Assembly: GCA_028679075.1 (NCBI GenBank)
Contig: JAJRCF010000022.1
Location: 1 to 48,602, forward strand
Direction: 5' to 3'
From: Methanoregula sp.
GTDB lineage: Archaea; Halobacteriota; Methanomicrobia; Methanomicrobiales; Methanospirillaceae
Length of the DNA stretch: 48,602 nt
The notes beneath the pieces are model-generated. The model searched no databases. It worked only from the letters and a program-made list of their open reading frames with translations, and was not told where the DNA came from. Positions 33,277-41,439 of the stretch are shown here, one piece after another. How positions within the stretch are numbered: the stretch's first letter is position 1; each line of letters opens with the position of its first letter. The position numbers and the translations under genes are program-made.

Positions 33277-34269
33277 TTACACAATATATTTGCCCAAGAG
33301 CCGGATGGAATTCACCATATCCGGTCCAAGCGGCTAGCCAAAGATGATCTGGGTGACCCCTGCTTTTGCAAGGTCTTCGCATTTCTGTTTCACGATCTCC
33401 GGTGTCCCGGCAAGCGTGAACGCATCGATCTCTTTGTCTCCCACGAGTTCGGCAACCGTTTTAAAGTCAAACCGTGCCAGAGCCTCGCGGATCCTCATAA
33501 CATTCTTCAGATCAAGCCCGTGACGGGCCAGCAATTCCGGCGGTGACCCGGCGGCGATGAAGCCCGCGGGAATCTTCGCAGCATTCCGGGCTTTCTTTAT
33601 GTCGCGATCAATTGACATCGCAGTATATGCCCCGACATCGAATGTCTTCCGGCCGACTGCGTCGCATGCCTTCCTGATGATCGGGATAGCGATCTCAAAA
33701 TCCTTCGTGTTGGACGCGTTGATCAGTGCACCGTCGCCGACCCTTCCGGCCAGTTCGAGAACTTTTGGGCCCTGCGCCCCCACATAAACCGGGATGCCTT
33801 TTTTACCGGGAAGTGTGACTCCGGTCAGCTTCGCACCATCATAGTCGAAATATTTCATGCCGGTTCGTTTCACTTCTTCCCCGGAGCAAAGCCTGCGGAT
33901 CTGCGTGATTGCCTCTTCGAGCCGGGCCACCGGTTTCTCAGGCTGGATCGCCAGTTTCGGGAGGGTTGAGAGATCGCCCGGCCCAATGCCGAGCAGGGCA
34001 CGTCCATCCGAGATCTCGTTGAGGGTACAGGAAAATGAAGCCATCCCCGCCGGTGTATCAGTAAATGCGTTCATGATCCCCGGCCCCATCTTCAATGTTG
34101 TAGTTGCCTGGGCGATTGCGGCAAGTATCGGGTAGCAGTGGCGGTTGTTGTAATGGTTCGTGATCCAGGCACAATCGATATCCTTGGACTCCGCGAGCCT
34201 GCTATAACTGACGACCTGCTTTACACCGACGTTTGCATTTGGTACAAATTCAATTCCGTATGTTGTCAT
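33277..34269 (-). CDS. Mer-like F420-dependent reductase gene with in-frame amber codon at 33334-33336
   Basis: A luciferase-like, F420-dependent oxidoreductase close to methylenetetrahydromethanopterin reductase (Mer). Shared features are the start TYGIEFVPNANVG, AWITNHYNN, LLGIGPGDLS, PVYVGAQGPKVLELAGRV and GDGALINASNTKDFE, and GFIAAGSPPELLARHGL near the C terminus. The frame reaches TAG after VTQIIFG (codon 312) and then continues as PLGPDMVNSIRLLGKYIV to TAA at 33277-33279. True Mer proteins continue at this point with a similar GSPIGPD...SIKLLGE tail and are about 320-330 residues, so the TAG sits inside the conserved protein. It is more divergent than a housekeeping Mer, so it is probably an accessory paralog. 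GGAG precedes the ATG. Confidence 0.85.
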
Positions 34270-34324
34270 GGAAATTCTCCTGCTTTTCTTTCATCTTTCG
34301 GGTACTTTCCCATCCTCGTTCATC

Positions 34325-35038
34325 TCACCACACGTACGGCACAAGACGATAGCGAACCTGTCCGCAATATTCCCGGTACCCGGGCAGTTCTTCACGGAGG
34401 GTCTTGTCTTCGAGATGTGTCCGTACGATGAACAATGCGACAGCAAGGACTGCCGTGGCCAGGGCCCAGTACGACCCAAGCGCAAGGGGCATAAAGAGGT
34501 TAACGACAATCATCCCGGCATATCCCGGGTGGCGCACGAACCGGTATGGCCCGTCAGAGACAACTGCGTGCCCGCGATCATTCTGGATACGGACCGTTGC
34601 GGAGAAGAAACGGTTTGTCCACGTGGCCCATACAATCAGGCAGTTTCCCAGCGTCAGGATTACAAGTGCAATCACTTGTACAGGCAGCGGAACCTGCCCG
34701 TACTGCCCGAAACGGATCGTCAGTCCTGCAACGATGAGAGTACTGAAGCAGATTACTGTAATGATGGAGACGAGCACCCGGTCCCAGCGTTTCGAATCCT
34801 TGTGCCGGCGGGTACGATCCTCAAGCAGGTCCGGGCTTGACCGTTGGATCTGTACAACGAAAACTGCCAGCGAGACAACGATGAAGGCCCACGCCATCGG
34901 CCAGTCGAGCGTCCCCGCAGAACCGAAGAGAAGGATTGCATTGATGGCCACGTAGATCACGCCGCCAAGAAGCGCGGATGTTCGCCGGGTCTTTGCCGGA
35001 TCCGTATTTGCAGTCTGTGGGACGGAATTATCTTCCAC
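34325..35038 (-). CDS. ICMT/PEMT-like membrane methyltransferase
   Basis: A 237-residue membrane protein with about five helices, of the isoprenylcysteine/phospholipid methyltransferase type. The C-terminal SAM-binding region reads GPYRFVRHPGYAGMIV, then RTHLEDKTLREELPGYREYC and VRYRLVPYVW, with the RHPxY motif typical of these enzymes. It would methylate a lipid or other hydrophobic compound. GTG 35038 is chosen because AGGTGAT lies just upstream; a longer frame from 35080 is possible. It heads the unit that includes the Mer-like gene and the hydrolase gene. A close paralog is at 36713. Confidence 0.85.
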   Translation of the reverse strand: MEDNSVPQTANTDPAKTRRTSALLGGVIYVAINAILLFGSAGTLDWPMAWAFIVVSLAVFVVQIQRSSPDLLEDRTRRHKDSKRWDRVLVSIITVICFSTLIVAGLTIRFGQYGQVPLPVQVIALVILTLGNCLIVWATWTNRFFSATVRIQNDRGHAVVSDGPYRFVRHPGYAGMIVVNLFMPLALGSYWALATAVLAVALFIVRTHLEDKTLREELPGYREYCGQVRYRLVPYVW

Positions 35039-35254
35039 GGGTATCACCTGCCGCTGGCGGGCAACGAATACCCGGTCCACCGTACCTGCAGGGTTCGCCC
35101 ACCTGCCTGTATGACTTCAGTTCACCGGGACTTTCATAATCGGTTGTATTATTGCTGATGTTAGCATGGAACATTTTTACCTCCTTGAATTTTGTTCATA
35201 GTATCCACTACCACTACGTGATTCTTGAGGGAAACGACCGTTTTTCCCTTCGCG

Positions 35255-35953
35255 TTACGGAGTTTTTCTGGATTTCCGGATACCGGAATTTTTCTTTTTC
35301 ACCGGATTTTTCCCCTCATCATGTGGATAGGCAATAGCACTGTCGATAAAGCGGAGATAATCGGCAACATACTGCTGGTATCCGATACCTTCGGCCTTAA
35401 GAAATGCTATCCAGTCCGAGTCCGTGCAGCTGATGCTCTTGCTGGAATTCATGATGTAACTCGCCATCACCCGCGGATCCAGATCCTCTCTGACCGATCC
35501 ATCCGCGATGCCATCTTTCAGTACATCGCGGACGAGGAATACCTCTTTCATGAGGATCTCAAGGATTACCTTTGCAAGGGGATTATCAGTGTCCTTGAAC
35601 CGTTCCGGCCCTGCGGTACACAAGAGGCGGGAAAATTCCAGGTTCTCCTGCGTGAATGCAAAACCCGCAGATAACATATTCATTACCCGCTCCCGTCCAG
35701 TGTTTTTCTTGTATGCGCAGTCCTCGAGTTTCTTGAGATGTATACGCATCTTGCGCAAAACGATCCCGAAGAACAAGGAGTCCTTATCCTCGAAATAAAT
35801 GTAGATGGTGGCCTTGTTCATGCCGACCTTCTTTGCGATCTCGTCCATGGTGACGCTGGAAAAACCCTTCGCAAAGAAGAGTTCTTCAGCAGCGTCCAGA
35901 ATATACAAGCGCCGCTGCTCCCGCTCCTTTTCGATCAGTTCCTGGAATGACAT
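35255..35953 (-). CDS. TetR-family transcriptional regulator
   Basis: A 232-residue regulator. The N-terminal helix-turn-helix is typical (ILDAAEELFFAKGFSSVTMD, then EIAKKVGMNKATIYIYFEDK). The ligand-binding domain is helical and unlike known ones, so the ligand is unknown. The C terminus ends in a lysine-rich tail (KNPVKKKNSGIRKSRKTP). A palindrome with arms CGGTTAT / ATAACCG lies upstream at 35995-36012, next to a TATA-like element on the minus strand, so self-repression is likely. It sits between the methyltransferase unit and the OsmC gene, all on one strand. Confidence 0.9.
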   Translation of the reverse strand: MSFQELIEKEREQRRLYILDAAEELFFAKGFSSVTMDEIAKKVGMNKATIYIYFEDKDSLFFGIVLRKMRIHLKKLEDCAYKKNTGRERVMNMLSAGFAFTQENLEFSRLLCTAGPERFKDTDNPLAKVILEILMKEVFLVRDVLKDGIADGSVREDLDPRVMASYIMNSSKSISCTDSDWIAFLKAEGIGYQQYVADYLRFIDSAIAYPHDEGKNPVKKKNSGIRKSRKTP

Positions 35954-35994
35954 GGTAATCGTGTTGCATAACTCATGTTTATTATGCTAACTCA

Positions 35995-36012
35995 CGGTTA
36001 TGCATATAACCG
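35995..36012. promoter_or_regulatory. Candidate TetR operator, CGGTTAT-N4-ATAACCG
   Basis: A perfect 7-base inverted repeat with a 4-base spacer lies about 42 bases upstream of the TetR start. A related GCATAAC / GTTATGC pair (35966-35972 and 35997-36003) surrounds the putative TATA region (about 35975-35988). This layout fits autoregulation. Confidence 0.5.
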
Positions 36013-36114
36013 GAAGTTATAATTGGATATTAAGGTTTTGAAAAACGGCAGCATGATAAAAAGGGAAGCAAATTTTCTCTCTCTGATTTTATTCGGACTC
36101 GCCGGCATCCAAGA

Positions 36115-36555
36115 TCAGACAACCCGGTGCTCCCACGTCACCTTCGCCGAGGCAGCGGCCATCACGGCAACCGGGCAGTGCAGGGTCATCACATTCTTAA
36201 CGACGGCTGCCACTTTCGCGTCATCCAGCCGGCCTTTCAGGGTGATTGTTACGTGGATTGTCTTCAGGATCTGGGGAAGCGCTTCGCTGCGTGTGCAATC
36301 AACATTCACCTGCACAGACTCCGGGGCAGTTCCCAAAGCGGTAAGATCGATCTGCGTCTTGATCGCTGCACATCCGCCGATGGCTGCGATATAATATTCC
36401 ATCGGGTTGGGGATCTTCCCGCTCCCGCCCAGCACCGGGCTCGGTTCGAAGAAGATCTCGTTGCCCATGTTCGTTGTTGCAATAAATTTCAGGCCGCCGG
36501 CCGATGTTATGGTCACGGACGGGTTTGACATTCCGGTATTTGCGGGTGTCTTCAT
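36115..36555 (-). CDS. OsmC-family protein
   Basis: A 146-residue OsmC/Ohr superfamily protein. The two conserved cysteines are in AIGGCAAIKTQIDL and in MTLHCPVAVMAAA, at the usual spacing for the peroxide-reacting pair. The N terminus has the strand pattern GLKFIATTNMGNEIFF of the family. These enzymes reduce organic hydroperoxides with thiol cofactors. The start at 36555 is followed by a second Met at residue 9. It is upstream of the TetR gene at 35255 and downstream of the methyltransferase gene at 36713. Confidence 0.88.
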   Translation of the reverse strand: MKTPANTGMSNPSVTITSAGGLKFIATTNMGNEIFFEPSPVLGGSGKIPNPMEYYIAAIGGCAAIKTQIDLTALGTAPESVQVNVDCTRSEALPQILKTIHVTITLKGRLDDAKVAAVVKNVMTLHCPVAVMAAASAKVTWEHRVV

Positions 36556-36712
36556 ACGTGTCAGACTCTTTCATTTTTGAGTTCCTGTGCCCTTCCGGCA
36601 AGATCACTACCGTATGGATTTTTTTTGTGGAGCACAGTGTTCAATATCGGTTCAGTGTCACGGGGTACTCCCGGAATCGGAATCATTTCCTGTCATTCTG
36701 CATATCTCCCGG

Positions 36713-37414
36713 TCACCATATTCCCGGCACAAGCCGGTACCGGACCCGGTGCGTGTAATCCTCATACCCCTCAAGTTCCAGTTCGAGAGTCCCGTCTTCG
36801 AGCTCGGTCCGTTTCACAAGAAGCCCCGAAGCGATAATCGCCGGGATGAGCGCCCAGAGCGAGCCGAGAATGACCGGCTGGGTCAGGAACGTGAGAAGGA
36901 GCCCGAGATACCCGGGGTGCCGGACATAGCGGTAGGGGCCACTGGTAACCGGATGGTGGCCTTTCTCATCCTGGATCCGCACGATAAGCGAGAAGAACCG
37001 GTTTGAGATAATTGCCCATGTGAAGATACAGTTCCCGAAGAGGAACAGGACAAATGCAGCTGCCTGAACAGGAAAGGCGATCTGCCCTGTCCATCCGAAC
37101 CGGAAGTCAAGGCCCGCCACAAGGAGCAGGAGTAGCCCGGTGAAGTTCATTACCCTGACCAGTTTCCTGTCATACTCTTTTGCACCGGCCTGTTTCTGCG
37201 TGCGTTCCATGATAAGACCGGGACTGATAGCCAGCATGGCAACCGTGAACGCAAGGAAAACAACAACGAGGATCATCCATGCCGCAGGCCATGCGACGGT
37301 GCCGGCCGACAGGAAGAGGATGGCGCCCATGAGGACGGGGACGAAGAGGCCGTGGAGGAAACCCCGGAGCCGGAGGCTGAAGGCGCTCATGTCATTTAGA
37401 GCTGGGCTGCTCAT
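36713..37414 (-). CDS. ICMT/PEMT-like membrane methyltransferase, second copy
   Basis: A 233-residue paralog of the 34325 gene. It has about five membrane helices, then GPYRYVRHPGYLGLLL and KRTELEDGTLELELEGYEDY, ending TxRVRYRLVPGIW-like. The pattern of N-terminal helices (LRGFLHGLFVPVLMGAILFL, then WPAAWMILVVVFLAFTVAML) is the same. A SAM-dependent methyl transfer to a hydrophobic substrate is expected. It is between the condensation-like gene and the OsmC gene, on the same strand. Two related but unequal copies in one cluster suggest two successive methylations or different substrates. Confidence 0.85.
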   Translation of the reverse strand: MSSPALNDMSAFSLRLRGFLHGLFVPVLMGAILFLSAGTVAWPAAWMILVVVFLAFTVAMLAISPGLIMERTQKQAGAKEYDRKLVRVMNFTGLLLLLVAGLDFRFGWTGQIAFPVQAAAFVLFLFGNCIFTWAIISNRFFSLIVRIQDEKGHHPVTSGPYRYVRHPGYLGLLLTFLTQPVILGSLWALIPAIIASGLLVKRTELEDGTLELELEGYEDYTHRVRYRLVPGIW

Positions 37415-37479
37415 CGCAACCCCCGGGTCTCATAATACCGGTTACAACCATTGACGTGTACTGGTGGCATTTTGTCCCT

Positions 37480-38925
37480 TCACTCCATTGCGCCCGGGTG
37501 AACCTTTTCCGGGAAACCCAGGTACTCCAGTGCCCGGTTCCGAATCATTATCATCTCCGGTTCCGGTGAGACACCGGTTTTCGCCGGGGGGTCGACAAAG
37601 AGCAGGGAGAATGTCATCGTACCATTGACCCCGATCCCGCCCAGCACCAGCGGGTTGAGCTCACTTGCCGCCGGCAGGAAAACGAGCCGCTCCAGCCGGA
37701 CTCCGTCAAAGGACTCCGGGACATCGATCCTCCCCAGGTTTGAAGGAATGAACCCGGGGATGCTATTTTCGAAGTTCCTGTTGAGGGTGAGGACGAAGTT
37801 GCCGGTGTCCCGGCTGAACCGTTGCAGGGCTTCCGTCCGGGAATATACTTCCGGGACTTTGTCGGTGAACATGCCGAATGCGGACATGGCATCGGTGAGA
37901 TACGGGTCGAATGCCGGGATATTGAGGCCGGCAGGATCGGGGTTTTTTAAGAGTGTATGGATGGCGCCATGCAGCGAGACTGCATTTTCCCGGAAGGATC
38001 TTTTCGTGTTATAGGCAAACGCCAGCCGGACCGATCCCACGCAGAGGCAGAAGACATCGCCGAGCGGGGGATCTGCCCGCCTTCGGATATCGAACGGCAC
38101 CATGATCGCCTGTTGCGATTTGGGGAATCCTCCGTTAAGCTCTGCGTGGGCCCCGAGACATGCTGCAGAGACTGCCGATCCCACGGTGATCCCATACTCC
38201 CGGCACAGTGCCTGCAACCGCCCGGATTCGTCTTTGTCAAATTCGAACAGGATAACCCCGGGTTTGCGTCCTTCCCAGTAGCCACGGTACAGGGCAGTGT
38301 ACTCCTCCGGGCCGAAGCAGTGTGGGTTCTTGCGCCACTTCCGGTTGGCATAGGATGCAAAGATACGGGAGAATAGCAATTTAAAGGAAAAGCCGGCTTT
38401 GAAGACCTCCTGTGCAACGGGAGGCGTCACGAGCCGGATCTCCTGCCCGGGCTCTGCGTACCGCGAGAGGATGCCGCGGATGAGACCGGCAAGGGCCATC
38501 CCGTCGCAGATGCTGTGGTTGCACAGGACAAGGAAGTCAGAGACCTCCGGCGACTGCAACAGCACGCACCGGATGAGCGGCCCCCTGCTGATGTCGAACG
38601 GCTGTCGTGCCTCGCTCTTCAGTTCGTCCAGCCACTGGTGTTCAGATGTCCGGGGCGCGATCCGCAGCGGGACCTGCGGGACATCTTCTGACGAGAACCA
38701 GGCCCCGCCATCTTCATCGAACACTATCTTTGCCCGGAGCAGCGGGTGGACCCGGCTTATCGCATCGAGCGCCTGCCGGAACCGTAGTTCATCAATCGTG
38801 CCGGTAATCCGGGCCGCCATCATGACCGTGCATGACGGTGCCATAAAGAAGAACCGTTCGCACGGGGACATCTTCCGGATGCAGCCGGGAATATTCTCTG
38901 TGTGTGTCTGGGTAATTTCTGTCAT
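37480..38925 (-). CDS. Condensation/acyltransferase-like protein (PapA5/alcohol acetyltransferase type)
   Basis: A 481-residue protein resembling the CoA- or carrier-dependent acyltransferases that share the condensation-domain fold. The key motif is CNHSICDGMAL, where the usual HHxxxDG is NHSxxDG: the second catalytic histidine and the Asp are kept. A second typical strand-loop, GSAVSAACLGAHAELNGG, and an internal tunnel-type region (SNLGRIDVPESFDGVRLERL) also fit. It could transfer an acyl group to an alcohol or amine. ATG 38925 is chosen over a TTG four codons upstream. It is the downstream neighbour of the TetR gene at 39063. Confidence 0.8.
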   Translation of the reverse strand: MTEITQTHTENIPGCIRKMSPCERFFFMAPSCTVMMAARITGTIDELRFRQALDAISRVHPLLRAKIVFDEDGGAWFSSEDVPQVPLRIAPRTSEHQWLDELKSEARQPFDISRGPLIRCVLLQSPEVSDFLVLCNHSICDGMALAGLIRGILSRYAEPGQEIRLVTPPVAQEVFKAGFSFKLLFSRIFASYANRKWRKNPHCFGPEEYTALYRGYWEGRKPGVILFEFDKDESGRLQALCREYGITVGSAVSAACLGAHAELNGGFPKSQQAIMVPFDIRRRADPPLGDVFCLCVGSVRLAFAYNTKRSFRENAVSLHGAIHTLLKNPDPAGLNIPAFDPYLTDAMSAFGMFTDKVPEVYSRTEALQRFSRDTGNFVLTLNRNFENSIPGFIPSNLGRIDVPESFDGVRLERLVFLPAASELNPLVLGGIGVNGTMTFSLLFVDPPAKTGVSPEPEMIMIRNRALEYLGFPEKVHPGAME

Positions 38926-39062
38926 GGTGCATCTCAATTTTTTATACCTGGGGGTAGAGCGTCACCCGGAATGCTCCGGGAATTCAGTGTTTTTGGTATT
39001 CCATCAGCCTGCCGGCGTCTCCGTGATCGGGGCGGTCAGGAACCTTCGGGAGAAAACTTCCT

Positions 39063-39716
39063 TTATCTGTCCGGGCATCCCGCGATGGCAGGCCGGATGA
39101 ACTCAGGATACAGTTCCACGAGATCATCGTAATTGCCGACCATCTTCGCGTATCCCTGCTTCCAGCTGGGGTCGGGTGAGACGACAGTCATGGTGATCAA
39201 TTGGATCAGAAAGCCAAGAGTGATCGGGTTCAGATCGCGCCGGATGGACCCGTCCTGCTGGCCTTCTCCGATTGCCTGGAACAGGTAGGGATAGTAGCGT
39301 CCCCCGATCTCCTGCATTTTCTGCTGATCCTCCTTGTCCATCCTGCGCATAATAAGCGGCCCGTGGGTGGTCGCGAGGTCGTTGTACTCGCGGTTCTCTT
39401 TTGCAAAGTCCACGAAACACTGGATCATGATCCGGATCTTCTGCTCCCCGGTCTTCCCTTTGCCCATCTGTCCGAGCAGGTACTGCCCGAACTCCTCCCA
39501 TTTCCGGAAGACGATGTGCATAAAGAGCGAGTCCTTGTTTTTGAAATAAACGTAGATCGAACCCTTGGAGATCTCGACTATGTCCGCGATCTCGTCCATG
39601 GTGACGGCATCGAAGCCCTTTTTGTAGAAGAGCTTCTCAGCGGTATCGATGATCTCGTTCCGGCGCATTTCCTTCTCGCGCTGTTTCCTGTCTGCAATGG
39701 TCATACGGCTGTCCAT
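39063..39716 (-). CDS. TetR-family regulator with tandem operator
   Basis: A 217-residue TetR regulator. The helix-turn-helix part is IIDTAEKLFYKKGFDAVTMD followed by EIADIVEISKGSIYVYFKNK. The ATG at 39716 (or 39704) is preferred over the longer frame, because the codons farther upstream cover two copies of an operator-like palindrome (39735-39765) rather than conserved protein. These lie just downstream of a TATA box (about 39766-39778), so the regulator would block its own promoter. The downstream condensation-like gene, 125 bases away, is probably under the same control. The ligand is unknown. Confidence 0.9.
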   Translation of the reverse strand: MDSRMTIADRKQREKEMRRNEIIDTAEKLFYKKGFDAVTMDEIADIVEISKGSIYVYFKNKDSLFMHIVFRKWEEFGQYLLGQMGKGKTGEQKIRIMIQCFVDFAKENREYNDLATTHGPLIMRRMDKEDQQKMQEIGGRYYPYLFQAIGEGQQDGSIRRDLNPITLGFLIQLITMTVVSPDPSWKQGYAKMVGNYDDLVELYPEFIRPAIAGCPDR

Positions 39717-39734
39717 ACTGGCTCTGTGCCAGAT

Positions 39735-39765
39735 TGACCCAGAGTCAATTATTGACTCAGAGTCA
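39735..39765. promoter_or_regulatory. Tandem TetR operator TGACYCAGAGTCA
   Basis: Two copies of TGAC(C/T)CAGAGTCA at 39735-39747 and 39753-39765. The second is a perfect palindrome around its central base. The copies start 18 bases apart, just under two helical turns. A minus-strand TATA-like TTTAATATTAT overlaps the right-hand end (39766-39778), so a protein bound here would cover the transcription start. Confidence 0.65.
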
Positions 39766-39873
39766 ATAATATTAAAGATTTCTTCTTCGCAACCGGGCAT
39801 GCGTTTTCCCCCCAGTGCCATCGTATCGTGATCTGTCAATCCATCTTGCTACCTCACCACTTCAAAGACAGTT

Positions 39874-40788
39874 TTACTCAACTACAGCATAAGCGAACGA
39901 TAACAGGCTGTTCATTTCCCTGCCCTCGTTTTTTCCGAAGAAATATGCCTTCTTGTAGTCTTTGCTGGTAACGTTCCTGATTTTCGAGAATCCTCGTTGG
40001 GTGAGGAAGGTTTCGATCTCCCCCTCTTTTATTCCAGACAGGAATGGTTCTCCCACGTCCGTCACTCCCTTTTGCCAGTTCCTACCGGCTTCAAGTTCGC
40101 ATGTGCCATCAACTACGGACTGGGGAATATAATCGAAAACAACAGCGCTGCTCCTGCCCGAATTATGCGCTATGAAGGATAACGTCTCGTCCACGGTCCC
40201 TGGCGGGAGGTACATAAAAAGTCCTTCCATGATAAAGAGGGTTTTTAAGGACCGGTCATAGCCGCTTTCCAGGAGCCGCTGGTCGAGCTTTTCGACTCCG
40301 ATATCGACAGAAACATACGTGACATACCTCGGGAGCGATCCGAAAATCTCCTTAATCTTCTCCACCTTTCTTTTTTGTGTAGCCGGTTGGTCAACCTCGA
40401 ATATCCTGACATTTTTCAACCCTTCGATCCGGTAGGCCCGGGTATCGTACCCGGCCCCGAGTATGACGAGCTGCTCCAGACCCTCGCCAAGGGAGGAATT
40501 CACGAGATCGTCAATATACCTGACCCTGGCTATGATCGAGTTGCGTACCCCAGGTACCAGACGCTCGCTCTGCGCCAAAAAAGCCCTGTACTTCTCCGGG
40601 TTATTGGTCGAAAATTCCAGCACCTCTCGGCTGATGAAGCAGATGGCATACGGGTCATAACAGACGCGTTCGTCCTCCGGCCTTCTTGACTCACCTACCC
40701 TCACCATGGCTATTGTCTCAGCCGTCTTACTGGGGCCTTTACTCGTTTTACTCATCCCGATTGTTTTGACATTGTTTGATTCCTGCAT
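39874..40788 (-). CDS. Class I SAM-dependent methyltransferase (TIGR00027/leucine carboxyl methyltransferase-like)
   Basis: A 304-residue O-methyltransferase of the family typified by TIGR00027 and leucine carboxyl methyltransferases. Landmarks are RVCYDPYAICFIS, the SAM site LVILGAGYDTRAYRI, the acidic FEVDQPATQKRKVEKI, and MEGLFMYLPPGTVDETLSFI. A strong AGGAGG ribosome-binding site precedes the ATG. Members of this family often occur in lipid or secondary-metabolite clusters. A paralog is 1 kb away (41429). It lies between the TetR gene at 39063 and the cysteine-rich genes, on the same strand. Confidence 0.9.
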   Translation of the reverse strand: MQESNNVKTIGMSKTSKGPSKTAETIAMVRVGESRRPEDERVCYDPYAICFISREVLEFSTNNPEKYRAFLAQSERLVPGVRNSIIARVRYIDDLVNSSLGEGLEQLVILGAGYDTRAYRIEGLKNVRIFEVDQPATQKRKVEKIKEIFGSLPRYVTYVSVDIGVEKLDQRLLESGYDRSLKTLFIMEGLFMYLPPGTVDETLSFIAHNSGRSSAVVFDYIPQSVVDGTCELEAGRNWQKGVTDVGEPFLSGIKEGEIETFLTQRGFSKIRNVTSKDYKKAYFFGKNEGREMNSLLSFAYAVVE

Positions 40789-40964
40789 TTCTTATCCTCC
40801 TATTGAAGATCTCAAAACCTGGTCCCGAGATCATCACTTGATTACTCTTTAGAGAGTTCCCTCGCGACTGGCGGACGGCCCGGGATGCCGGTACCGCCCT
40901 TTGGTTGCGATGACGTTCATTTCCGGGCTTCTGTATAAGCGATCCTGGTGTCCATCACGCCACC

Positions 40965-41192
40965 TCACATCTTCAGCAGATTTTTATCGATCGCAAAGCA
41001 GTAACAGCCCCGCTCGCCCCACCACGTGCACTCCGGGCATGTGGTGTGATCCCGGGTACATTTCCGGCCAACCGCCTCCTTCGGGCAGTCGTCCCGTTTG
41101 GCACAGCCCCAGCAGCAGGTACCGGTAGTTCGTCCGAAGATGACGTCGAAATTGATCGCGGGGATCTGTGCTGATGGTTTCTTGTCGTTCAT
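40965..41192 (-). CDS. Cysteine-rich mini-protein 1
   Basis: A 75-residue protein with nine cysteines: TCCWGCAKRDDCPKEAVGRK, then CTRDHTTCPECTWWGERGCYC. The spacing is shared with its neighbour, so the cysteines are structural or metal-binding (zinc or Fe-S). No family is recognised. GAGG lies before the ATG at 41192. It is 13 bases downstream of the second cysteine-rich gene, which in turn overlaps a methyltransferase gene, so the three make one transcript. A metal-donor, electron-transfer or partner role for the methyltransferase is possible but not shown. Confidence 0.7.
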   Translation of the reverse strand: MNDKKPSAQIPAINFDVIFGRTTGTCCWGCAKRDDCPKEAVGRKCTRDHTTCPECTWWGERGCYCFAIDKNLLKM

Positions 41193-41205
41193 GCATTCGT
41201 CCTCA

Positions 41206-41439
41206 TCAGATCTTCAGGATCTCCCAGTCCAGCACGAAATGCCTGCAGCCCTGTTCGTTCCACCGGGTGCAGGATGTGCAGATGTGTTGTTTCCTGGTAC
41301 ATTTCTTTCCCTCCGCTTCCGGCGGGCAGTCCTCTCTCCTTGTACAGTTGTGGCAGCAGGTGTATGCGGAATTTCCAAAAATGTATCCGGTATCCCGGTA
41401 GGTCCCTCCAAAAACCGGCTTGTGATTATCACGGGCCAT
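41206..41439 (-). CDS. Cysteine-rich mini-protein 2
   Basis: A 77-residue homolog of the preceding gene. The shared spine is TCCHNCTRREDCPPEAEGKK, then CTRKQHICTSCTRWNEQGCR and HFVLDWEILKI. ATG 41439 follows GGAGGGGC closely and overlaps the methyltransferase stop by eleven bases, whereas a longer frame to 41472 would lie wholly within that gene. The two mini-proteins match at about half of the aligned positions, which fits tandem duplication. The function is unknown. Confidence 0.7.
   Translation of the reverse strand: MARDNHKPVFGGTYRDTGYIFGNSAYTCCHNCTRREDCPPEAEGKKCTRKQHICTSCTRWNEQGCRHFVLDWEILKI

Noticed and set aside
39717..39839. N-terminal extension of the TetR protein at 39063
   Set aside because: It covers operator palindromes and a TATA box; conserved TetR sequence begins after 39716.
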